Part shown: in pieces, positions 7,844 to 15,414 of the stretch
How positions within the stretch are numbered: position 1 is the stretch's first letter
Layout of the letters: each line of letters begins with the position of its first letter
Notes under the pieces: generated by a model
The model's database searches: none
The model's input: only the letters and a program-made list of their open reading frames with translations
What the model was told of the DNA's origin: nothing
Translations under genes and position numbers: made by a program
Source: Pseudomonas zanjanensis
Lineage (GTDB): Bacteria; Pseudomonadota; Gammaproteobacteria; Pseudomonadales; Pseudomonadaceae
Length of the DNA stretch: 64,000 bases
Reading direction: 5' to 3'
Assembly (NCBI RefSeq): GCF_014268745.2
Contig: NZ_JABWRB020000003.1
Location: 372,001 to 436,000, forward strand

Positions 7844-10800
7844 TCAGATGAAGTCGATGGCCTTGAGGTAATCGGCGCCGCGGCGCAGCAGGGCCGGGGA
7901 TTTTTCCGGGTAGCTGGCACCCATCTGCCGCACGCCGGCGCGGGCGTTGTCGTGGCTGATCAGTGAGATGTCGCCGATGTCTTCCTCGAAGCCGTTGAGG
8001 TAGAAACCCAGTACGCCAAACAACGCGTTGTCGGCATCGACCCGAGCCAATTGCCGTTGCCACTCGGCGATGCTCACCAGGGAAAATTCCCGGCCGCTGT
8101 CACGGAACGACGCCACATAAGCGTCCCAGCTCAACGGTTGCGGGTTATGCAGGTTGAACACCGCTTGGCTGGGCTGGTAGCGGCTGGCGTGGAAGGCGAT
8201 GAAGCGGGCCAGGAAGTCCACCGGCATCAGGTCGAAATTGAGCGACAGGTCCGGCACCTGGCCGAGCTGGATCGAGCCCTTGAGCATCAGCATCAAGCGA
8301 TTCTTGTGGGGTTGGCAGACCCCGGTCAGGCTGTTGAAGCTGATGTTGCCGGGGCGGAACAGATTGACCCACACGCCGCGGTCCCGGGCCCGTTGCAGGA
8401 TCCGTTCGCCGACCCATTTGGACAGGTTGTAGCCGTTCTTGATGTAGATCGGCGGCGTCTCGGCGGCCGGCTGTTCCAGTACCTGACCGTCAGCATCCAG
8501 GGCACTGGAGGCAGACAGCGTGGAGACGAAATTGAAGATTTTCTTGCTGCGCCCTTCGCACAGGCGCAGGCACTCGAAAATCGGTTCCACGTTGTCCCGT
8601 GCCAACGACTCGTAGTCGAGCACATGGTTGACGTGGGCCGCGTTGTGCACCAGCGCGCCGAAGGTGGCATCGATGCGGGCATAGACGTCGTCCGGCAAAC
8701 CCAATTGCGGTTGCGTGATGTCGGCGGCGTAGACGCTGACGCGGTCCAGGTCCAGATGGGTCAGGTGATTGTCCCGCAGGGCCTGGGAGAAACGCTCGGC
8801 CGCGCTCTGTTCAGCGCTGGCGCGCACCAGGCAGGCGACTTCGGTGGCACCCCAGGCCAGCAGCGCTTCGACGATGTGCACGCCAAGGAAACTGTTGGCG
8901 CCAGTCACTACCACCTTGTGCACATCGCCGCATTGGCTGATGGGCAGCGGGTCAAGGTTGAGCTCGGCCTCGGCATCGATGAAGGCCTGGGGGCTGAGGC
9001 TCGACGCACTGCCTTGCTCCGGATCGTCCAGCAACTTCGCCAAGGTCATCAGCGTCGGCGCTTCGATGAAGCGGTTGATCGACAGGCTGCGGCCGAATGC
9101 CTGGCGAATGCTCAGCAGCAATCGTGACAGCAGGATCGAATGCCCGCCGAGGTTGAAGAAGCTTTCATCGGTGGCGATGTCGTCGACCGGCAGCTCCAGC
9201 AGCTCGGCCCACAGGTGCTGCAGTTGTGTCTCCAAGGCGTTCTGCGGCTGCCGGCGTTGGCCGTCGACGTGCACCTGCACCGCCATGGCGAGCAATGCCC
9301 GGCGATCGACCTTGCCGTTACTGGTGTAGGGCAGGCTGGGCAATTCGACGTAGGCGGCCGGGTGCATGTAGCTGGGCAAGCTGTTCTGTACATGCTCACG
9401 CAAGGCCTGGAGAGCGGCGCCGGGGCGCTCTTGTTCGGGATGAACCAGGAACGCCAGGATCCGCCGCCGTTCATCGACCCCCACCGCCACCTGGCGAAAC
9501 AACTGGCTTGCCCGCAGGCAGTGTTCGATTTCCTCGGGTTCGACCCGAAAACCACGGATCTTCACTTGGTTATCGCGACGGCCACACAGTTCGATGCCGT
9601 TGTCGGTCCACTGGCCGATGTCGCCGGTGCGATAGACCCGCAACGCTTGTCCGGTGGGCAGCGTCAGGTTGAGGTAACGCGCCGCGGTCAGCGCCGGATC
9701 ATTCAGATAGCCGAGGCCGACGCCCGGGCCGGCGATGTACAGCTCGCCCATAACACCCTGGGGAACCGGTTGCAGTTGTTCGTCCAGGATCAGCACCCGA
9801 CCGTTGGCGATGGGCACGCCGAGGTTGCGGTTGTTGTCGCCGACGCTGAAGCGCCGGGTGGTCGCCAGCACCGTGGTTTCGGTCGGGCCGTAGATGTTGT
9901 GGAACCGGCATTGTGGTGCGAGCTGTTCGATCACGAACGGCTCGCAGACATCGCCACCGGTGATCAGGTGCGCCAGGCCCAACGGCGCCTCCAGGGGCAT
10001 GACACTCAGCAACGCAGGCGGCAGGAAGGCGTGGCTGACCCGCTGTTGCTGTATCAACGCGACCAATTGTTGCGGATCGCGGCGCTGGTCTTCGCTGGGC
10101 ACCACCAGCAGGGCGCCGTGGATGAAGGTCGGCAGGATATCCAGCAGCGACGCGTCAAAGTTGATGGTGGAAAACTGCAACGCCCGACTGTCGCGCTGCA
10201 ACCCGACGTAGTCGCCGTACCAGGCACAGAAATGGCTGAGGTTGCAGTGGCTGAGCAACACGCCTTTGGGCTGGCCAGTGGTGCCGGAGGTGTAGATCGC
10301 CACGGCCGGGTCGTCGCCATCCACGGTGCGGCGGATCAACGAGGCCGGAATGCCTGGCTTGGGCGCTGGCAGCTGATGGATGTTCAGCGTTGGCAGCATC
10401 AGGTCGCCCAAGTCGCTGTCGCCGTCGTGTAGCAGCAGGTCCGCCTGGGCATTTTCCAGGATAAAGCGCCGACGTTGCGCTGGATGCTGCGGGTCCAGCG
10501 GCAGGTACACCGCCCCACAGCCGAGCACTGCCAGGATCGCCGCGTACAGGTGCGCGGATTTGGGCAGGCACACGCCGATTACTTTGTGGGAGCAAGTCCC
10601 GTGGGAAGAAGTCCTGTGGGAGGAAGGCTTGCCCCCGATGAACGATGATGCGGTTTGCTTGAGAGCATCGGTGTCTTCATCGCGGGCAAGCCTTGCTCCC
10701 ACAGGTTCTGCTTTTCTTGCCCCCACAGATTCTCCAACAGCTCCTTCCTCATGTTCTGCTCGGTGCAGTATTTCCAACATCGGCTGCTGCAACCTCAGCG

Positions 10801-11413
10801 CCAGGCGGCGCAAGGATTTGTAGTCGATCAATTGCCCATCGACCCACAGGGCCGGTTGCGTCGCGTCATCGAGCAGGCGCTGTTCGATGCTGTGCATCAC
10901 CGGCACGTCGGCGGCGGCCAGCAGCCAGGGCACCGGCGGTCGATTGAGGCCGTGCTCGAAGGCCAGCGGCTCCAGCGCATCGAGCCCGAGCAGGGGTTGG
11001 TCAACGGCGTCAGCGTGTACCGTCGGCCAATCATCGAAGCAGGTCTCATCCCGGGACAACTGGCTGACCAGTCGGGCGCCGGTTTCGACCAGCGTCGCCA
11101 GCGTACGCAGGCGCAAGGATTGACCATTGCCATCTCGTTGCGGCGCGATCACTTCCTGGCACAACAGCCGCTGCGCCCCGTCGCAAAAGAGGAGCACCGG
11201 TTGCGGCAATGCTTCGCCTGCCAGCGTGCGCAGTGCCACGCGGATCTGAAGGCATGAGCGGGCTTCAATGGCGCGCGGTGTCGTACCGTCGTCGATCAAC
11301 AGGTCGACCGGCGATTGCAGGTCCACCACCGCGTGACCGTGCTGCTCCAATTCCCGGGCCAGTTCGGCCATGGCCTGGCTGGTGCCAGGCACTGCAATGT
11401 CGAGGCGTCTCAT
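7844..11413 (-). CDS. mgoA: NRPS-like synthetase (adenylation - thiolation - reductase)
   Basis: A 1189-residue single-module enzyme without a condensation domain. An N-terminal region of unknown role covers 1-170. The adenylation domain covers about 190-705 with core motifs IYTSGTTGQPKG, NIYGPTE, YRTGDIG, GRRDNQVKIRGFRVEPEEIE and SNGKVDRRAL. The carrier domain is at about 725-795 with phosphopantetheine Ser759 in NLGGHS. The terminal NAD(P)H thioester-reductase domain runs from about 833 to the end (VVTGANSFLG; YNLSKWVGE Tyr/Lys). It activates an amino acid (Val/Leu in characterised MgoA/PvfC) and releases it reductively. Residues about 216-276 are encoded by an inserted REP element and are absent from the normal domain. 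The ATG at 11413 has an AGGACC Shine-Dalgarno. Confidence 0.93.
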   Translation of the reverse strand: MRRLDIAVPGTSQAMAELARELEQHGHAVVDLQSPVDLLIDDGTTPRAIEARSCLQIRVALRTLAGEALPQPVLLFCDGAQRLLCQEVIAPQRDGNGQSLRLRTLATLVETGARLVSQLSRDETCFDDWPTVHADAVDQPLLGLDALEPLAFEHGLNRPPVPWLLAAADVPVMHSIEQRLLDDATQPALWVDGQLIDYKSLRRLALRLQQPMLEILHRAEHEEGAVGESVGARKAEPVGARLARDEDTDALKQTASSFIGGKPSSHRTSSHGTCSHKVIGVCLPKSAHLYAAILAVLGCGAVYLPLDPQHPAQRRRFILENAQADLLLHDGDSDLGDLMLPTLNIHQLPAPKPGIPASLIRRTVDGDDPAVAIYTSGTTGQPKGVLLSHCNLSHFCAWYGDYVGLQRDSRALQFSTINFDASLLDILPTFIHGALLVVPSEDQRRDPQQLVALIQQQRVSHAFLPPALLSVMPLEAPLGLAHLITGGDVCEPFVIEQLAPQCRFHNIYGPTETTVLATTRRFSVGDNNRNLGVPIANGRVLILDEQLQPVPQGVMGELYIAGPGVGLGYLNDPALTAARYLNLTLPTGQALRVYRTGDIGQWTDNGIELCGRRDNQVKIRGFRVEPEEIEHCLRASQLFRQVAVGVDERRRILAFLVHPEQERPGAALQALREHVQNSLPSYMHPAAYVELPSLPYTSNGKVDRRALLAMAVQVHVDGQRRQPQNALETQLQHLWAELLELPVDDIATDESFFNLGGHSILLSRLLLSIRQAFGRSLSINRFIEAPTLMTLAKLLDDPEQGSASSLSPQAFIDAEAELNLDPLPISQCGDVHKVVVTGANSFLGVHIVEALLAWGATEVACLVRASAEQSAAERFSQALRDNHLTHLDLDRVSVYAADITQPQLGLPDDVYARIDATFGALVHNAAHVNHVLDYESLARDNVEPIFECLRLCEGRSKKIFNFVSTLSASSALDADGQVLEQPAAETPPIYIKNGYNLSKWVGERILQRARDRGVWVNLFRPGNISFNSLTGVCQPHKNRLMLMLKGSIQLGQVPDLSLNFDLMPVDFLARFIAFHASRYQPSQAVFNLHNPQPLSWDAYVASFRDSGREFSLVSIAEWQRQLARVDADNALFGVLGFYLNGFEEDIGDISLISHDNARAGVRQMGASYPEKSPALLRRGADYLKAIDFI
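10586..10768. repeat. REP/BIME element inserted in frame inside mgoA
   Basis: About 183 bp with the same GTGGGAGCAAG...CTTGCTCCCAC palindromes found between genes elsewhere in the window, but here inside the adenylation-domain coding sequence. It adds about 61 codons (residues about 216-276) between LQQPMLEIL and KVIGVCLPKS, a surface linker before the first core strand. It carries no stop or frameshift, so the gene remains open. The added residues are low-complexity and include multiple Ser/His (SSHRTSSHGTCSH). Confidence 0.85.
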
Positions 11414-11423
11414 AGAAAGGTCC

Positions 11424-12356
11424 TCATGGGGTCAGATAATCAGCGAGGGCATCGCGCACGCAGGGGGACGCGAGCATCGAGCTGCCGCGAAAAAAACGCG
11501 TGATGTTGCCCACCAAGGGGTGAAAACGATTGATGGGATACGCCAGCGCACTGGCGTCTTCGCGCAGCGACTGGCGCACCGATTCGTCGACGGGCAGGTG
11601 CGCTATCAGCTCGAAGTCGAATGCTTGCTGCAGGTCGCTCGCCAGGTACTGGGCGATGAAACCGGGCATCAGGCGCGCGATCGCCGTGCGGTCCTCTTCG
11701 GGGGCGGTGCGCCAGTAGATCTGCACCAGTCGCGTCCAGAAACCGGAGTGCCGGCCCTCGTCGAGCAAGTGATCGGCCATCAGCCCCTTGATCGAGGCCT
11801 TGACCGAGTCGTCCCGGGCGAAGGCCGCCACTTCGTTGGTCACGGTGTTCTCGGCAATGGCGATGCAGATCAGCTCCACGGCACTGAGCAGATGCTCTGG
11901 CGCCTCGGCCAGGGTCGCCGGTATGGCGCGGCTGAGTTCGATCTGCCCAGGCAACGGGATCGGTTCGATGCCGGTCATGTCGATGGTCTGCTGCATGAAG
12001 TCCATCGCCACCAGCGCGTGGTAATCCTCATCCACCACCACGGTCATCGCGTCGTAGCGGCAGGCGAACGGGAACTCGATGCCGAAGCGGTTCTTGGCGA
12101 TGCGCCGGGCGGTGTGGTCCACCAGTTCGGTCTCGAAAATCACCACGTCATTGATGAATTTGTAGAGGCTCTGCACCAGCACGAAGTCGCGCAATTGCGC
12201 ACAGTGGCTAAGGAAGGTCTGGCTGTGCACCAGCGGCTGGCGGCTCATGGGGAAGATCAGCTTGTCGTCGTCTTCGACCCGGCGCCGTGGCCGGGTACGG
12301 ATCGTGGCGCGGCTTTCCCAGGCGTCGGCGAAGGATTGGTATTCGACGGCGTTCAT
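11424..12356 (-). CDS. mgoC: AurF-type di-iron N-oxygenase
   Basis: A 310-residue non-haem di-iron oxygenase of the p-aminobenzoate N-oxygenase family (PF11583). The seven ligands known from AurF can be placed with matching spacing: E75, E110 and H113 (EDYH), E169, H196, E200 and H203 (HLLDEGRH). Characterised MgoC/PvfB oxidise the amine nitrogen of the carrier-bound or released amino-acid intermediate. The start ATG at 12354-12356 overlaps the mgoB stop (ATGA), and 10 bp separate its stop from mgoA, so translation is coupled. A longer upstream frame exists but begins inside mgoB without support. Confidence 0.92.
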   Translation of the reverse strand: MNAVEYQSFADAWESRATIRTRPRRRVEDDDKLIFPMSRQPLVHSQTFLSHCAQLRDFVLVQSLYKFINDVVIFETELVDHTARRIAKNRFGIEFPFACRYDAMTVVVDEDYHALVAMDFMQQTIDMTGIEPIPLPGQIELSRAIPATLAEAPEHLLSAVELICIAIAENTVTNEVAAFARDDSVKASIKGLMADHLLDEGRHSGFWTRLVQIYWRTAPEEDRTAIARLMPGFIAQYLASDLQQAFDFELIAHLPVDESVRQSLREDASALAYPINRFHPLVGNITRFFRGSSMLASPCVRDALADYLTP

Positions 12357-13129
12357 GGCATCACCTGTGCAACCGGCTGGGCCATGCTCTGGCGCAGGCC
12401 GTCCCACAAGGCCGCGCGACTGTGAACGGCGGCGAGCGCGGCGGCCAGCACCTCGGTTTCGCGCTGCGGGTCGCCATCGATCAGCCGCGCCAAGAGTTTC
12501 TCTGCCGCCGGCCCGTGGTCCTCGGAGTCGACCTCGATGTGCCGTTGCAGGTAGTAGCGAAAGGTCGGAGCCTGATCCAGGCCAATGCCCCAGGCGTCCA
12601 ACATGCGTTGGAACATCTGTGGGATGACGCTCTCGCGGCCATGCACGAACGCGGCGGCCACGCTGTGGGCCGGGGCGTGCAGGGCGGTGTGCAAGGTCTG
12701 GCGGACGAACCGCGCCGCCGCCGGTTCGACCTCGACGCTGTCCAGCGCGGTCTCGGGGCTGACGCCTTCCTGCTGCAGGGTGATGAACTGCTCGATTGCA
12801 CGGGTATCGGCGCCGATTTCCCGCATGGCGTCCAGGTACAGTTCGAAATGGCTGCAGTAGCCTGCGCCGGGGCGGTCATCCGACTCTTCCCCCAGCACGA
12901 TTTCATTGATCAAGCGGGCCGCGTGAGGGTCGGCCGGCGGCAGCCAAGGCAGGTGGACACAGGTGAGCTCGCGTTGCAGCCGCTTGGTCAGCGACATGAA
13001 GTCCCAGACGGCAAAGACATGGCTTTCCATGAAGCGGCGTAACAGATCGATTGATGTAATCTCGGAAAAAACCGGGTGTTGTCCAAGTTCATGCTTTTTC
13101 AGAGATAGTTGTTCTTTGGATGGCTGCAT
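12353..13129 (-). CDS. mgoB: haem-oxygenase-like di-iron protein (DUF3050)
   Basis: A 258-residue all-helical protein with the DUF3050 signature: LGQHPVF, FMESHVFAVWDFMSLTKRLQ, LTCVHLPWLPP, LINEIVLGEESDD and YLQRHIEVDSEDHG. Candidate metal ligands include E35/H37, E81/E82, H94, H197 and D201, consistent with the haem-oxygenase-like di-iron oxidase fold. It heads the operon; mgoB/pvfA is the equivalent. The ATG at 13127-13129 is preceded by GAGGAC at proper spacing, so I reject the longer frame (MDSGSG...). The precise oxidation step is not deducible from sequence. Confidence 0.9.
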   Translation of the reverse strand: MQPSKEQLSLKKHELGQHPVFSEITSIDLLRRFMESHVFAVWDFMSLTKRLQRELTCVHLPWLPPADPHAARLINEIVLGEESDDRPGAGYCSHFELYLDAMREIGADTRAIEQFITLQQEGVSPETALDSVEVEPAAARFVRQTLHTALHAPAHSVAAAFVHGRESVIPQMFQRMLDAWGIGLDQAPTFRYYLQRHIEVDSEDHGPAAEKLLARLIDGDPQRETEVLAAALAAVHSRAALWDGLRQSMAQPVAQVMP

Positions 13130-13812
13130 TGGAACGTCCTCATCAATGATGTTATGTCCGGAAGGCGGCTCGTTAGTTAATGAAGACGAGCGGGCGCCTG
13201 AACCGGAATCCATGAATTACCCAAGGGGGTGAAGTATTCTCTTTTAATCGTTGTTTCAGCTTTCGATGCCAGTGTTTGCTGGGGTATTGGCGCATCGAAA
13301 GGGCCGCTGGTAACGCGGTGAATAAAAAATTAATACATGTAACAAGTAAGCGGCAAGTGTTTTTTTAATTATTTGAAGTTGTAGTTTTACTGGGCGCAAA
13401 GAGGCCTTTTAAAACTTTTAATATAAGTTTTATTGGGGCGAAGAAGCTCCTTCCGATTTAGCGAGATCAGAATCGAATAGTTCGAGTGAATGCCTCACTC
13501 GGAGCACTTCAGGAATCGGGGAGTAAGAAGTTTTTTGTTAGGGGCAGGACATCGGTCGGACTTCCGATCATCCCGCCGGTTGGACGTCGCTCCTTGCGTA
13601 TTGGCTTCGATTCGTCTGGCCTCAGCCAGGCGTTGACTTCTTCAGGTCTGTTTTGAATCGACAAGCGCAAGAGTGAGCCCAAATCGATGGCAGTGCCATT
13701 GGACTGATGGGGCGACGAAGCGCGGCCACGGTCAGGCCGCGCCGCGCTGGCGACAAGTGAGTCGGAAGGATATGTAAGAAATTTTTACGCCGGACGAAGC
13801 GCCGGCGTGGGA
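13130..13812. other. AT-rich noncoding region upstream of the mgo operon
   Basis: 683 bp with no credible gene. The part at 13230-13450 is clearly more AT-rich than its neighbours, with A/T runs such as AATAAAAAATTAATACATGTAAC near 13321-13343. It must contain the mgo operon promoter (minus strand) and the 3' end of the GntR gene. A loose minus-strand pair TTGCCG-15-TATTAA occurs around 13330-13360. I see no REP and no clear terminator. Confidence 0.6.
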
Positions 13813-14544
13813 TCAAGCCTTCGACGGCTGTTCCAGGTACCGGCGCATGGTGATGGAGGCTTTTTCCAGATGCTGCTCCAACAAGGCGACCGCTTTATCG
13901 ATATCTCTGGCTATCGCGGCCGCGAGGATGGCGCGGTGGTCGTCCTGGGTCAGCTTGCCCAACCCCATGGACGAAAGATGAAAACGCAAAAAGCGTTCTT
14001 CTTCATTGAGCTCGTGTTCGATCAGGTCCAGCAGTTTGCCGTTGGGTGCCTTGTGGTAAAGCGACATATGGAACAGCCGATTGAGCTTGGCGATTTCAGC
14101 GTGTTGGGTTTGTACCTCCAACTGTTCGATGTACTGGGCTGCCAGCGCAAAATCATCGTCATCGAGCAGGGGGATGGACAAGCGCAAGGCGAAAGCTTCC
14201 AGGACCGCGCGCAAGGCGTAGGTCTCGACCGCATTGTTGGTAATCAGCGGGGCCACCACGGCGCCTTTGTGCTGGACGACATTGAGCAACGACTGTGCTT
14301 CGAGCTGACGCAACGCCTCACGTACCGGCATGCGGCTCACGCCGAACAGGTCGGCCAGCTCTTGCTGGCGCAGGGCGGTGCCGCTGGGCAGGCGCCCGTC
14401 GAGGATGGCCTCGCGCAGGGAACTTTCGATGATCGACCGCGCCTGATCGGCGGGGACGGGACCGTTGACCTGGATAGTGCTGAGCGGTTTGGGCTTCTTT
14501 GTCACGACAACACCTGAACGGGTAGTAACGAAAATTGGATCCAT
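13813..14544 (-). CDS. GntR-family transcriptional regulator, FadR/FCD subfamily
   Basis: A 243-residue DNA-binding regulator. The winged helix-turn-helix spans about 22-85 (REAILDGRLPSGTALRQQELADLFGVSRMPVREALRQLEAQSLL). The C-terminal all-helical FCD effector domain covers about 95-230 and has the metal/ligand-binding His pattern (FHMSLYH, DDHRAIL, EQHLEKA). The start is uncertain: the ATG at 14544 lacks a strong Shine-Dalgarno, and an in-frame GTG about 10 codons later (VVVTKKP) is possible. It is divergent from lapG and not linked to a catabolic gene, so its target is unknown. A palindrome lies in the divergent spacer. Confidence 0.88.
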   Translation of the reverse strand: MDPIFVTTRSGVVVTKKPKPLSTIQVNGPVPADQARSIIESSLREAILDGRLPSGTALRQQELADLFGVSRMPVREALRQLEAQSLLNVVQHKGAVVAPLITNNAVETYALRAVLEAFALRLSIPLLDDDDFALAAQYIEQLEVQTQHAEIAKLNRLFHMSLYHKAPNGKLLDLIEHELNEEERFLRFHLSSMGLGKLTQDDHRAILAAAIARDIDKAVALLEQHLEKASITMRRYLEQPSKA

Positions 14545-14600
14545 GCCAACGTTAGTTACAGATTGCCAAGCCGTCAAAATCTCGCGGCCCCGGTTCCTGA

Positions 14601-14613
14601 ACTAAAGTTTAGT
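14601..14613. promoter_or_regulatory. 13-bp palindrome ACTAAAGTTTAGT
   Basis: A perfect inverted repeat (ACTAAA, one-base centre, TTTAGT) in the spacer between the divergent GntR regulator and lapG. It lies 57 bp upstream of the regulator start and 95 bp upstream of lapG. It could be an operator for autoregulation or for lapG-lapD control. No matching known motif is claimed. Confidence 0.4.
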
Positions 14614-14707
14614 CTGCTTGCGGTGATTGCAACCTGCCATTGTCTTTTGCCCGGCCAGGCTTCACCATCCAACGAATTTCCAACGGCCCTTTTAGGACGT
14701 ATTTCCC

Positions 14708-15400
14708 TTGGCTGCACCTTTCCCAGTCCTCAGGTCCTTGCGTTGGCTGTGTTCGGCACTATTGCTGGCCGGCCTGATGCTGGGCGGCCTGCAAGCCGAC
14801 TGGGACTTTGCGCAGATCAGCCGGCGGGCGCAAGCGTTATATGGGCCACTGGGCGAAGGGCAGCAGCGGATCGACGCGTGGCAGCAACTGCTGGCGACTC
14901 AGAAACAGATCCCCGAACTGGAACAGCTCAAGGTGGTGAACCTGTTTTTCAACAAACAGGTGCGCTACGTGGAAGACATCGACCTGTGGCGTGAAGTCGA
15001 CTATTGGGAGACGCCGATCCAGGCCTTGTGGAAGGGCGCTGGCGACTGTGAAGACTACGCCATCGCCAAGTATTTCAGCCTGCGTCGTCTCGGGGTGTCC
15101 AGTGACAAGCTGCGCATCACCTACGTCAAGGCGTTGCGACAGAACCGTGCGCACATGGTGCTCACCTATTACGCCACGCCCGAGGCGATGCCGTTGGTCC
15201 TCGACAGCTTGATCGACGGTATCCAGCCGGCCAGCCAGCGAACCGACTTGCTCCCGGTCTACTCTTTCAATGCCGAAGGGCTGTGGCTGCCGGGCGCCAA
15301 GGGCAACAAGAAAGTGGGTGACACCAAGCGCCTGTCCCGGTGGCAGGACGTGTTGAAAAAAATGCAGGCCGAAGGTTTTCCGGTCGAGACGACTAACTAG
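14708..15400 (+). CDS. lapG: periplasmic Ca-dependent cysteine protease LapG
   Basis: A 230-residue bacterial transglutaminase-like cysteine protease (BTLCP, PF06035) that releases LapA from the cell surface. An N-terminal hydrophobic signal segment (about 8-30) is followed by the catalytic domain. The catalytic Cys114 in GDCEDYA is flanked by the Ca-binding acids D113 and E115, with His149 (AHMVLTYY) and Asp166. The C-H-D spacing matches that of characterised LapG (35 and 17 residues). The first plausible start is TTG at 14708, about 10 bp after AGGA. It is followed by lapD after 14 bp, forming the classic lapG-lapD operon. Its substrate LapA is encoded in the same window. Confidence 0.95.
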   Translation: MAAPFPVLRSLRWLCSALLLAGLMLGGLQADWDFAQISRRAQALYGPLGEGQQRIDAWQQLLATQKQIPELEQLKVVNLFFNKQVRYVEDIDLWREVDYWETPIQALWKGAGDCEDYAIAKYFSLRRLGVSSDKLRITYVKALRQNRAHMVLTYYATPEAMPLVLDSLIDGIQPASQRTDLLPVYSFNAEGLWLPGAKGNKKVGDTKRLSRWQDVLKKMQAEGFPVETTN

Positions 15401-15414
15401 GAGCGCGCGCTCAG

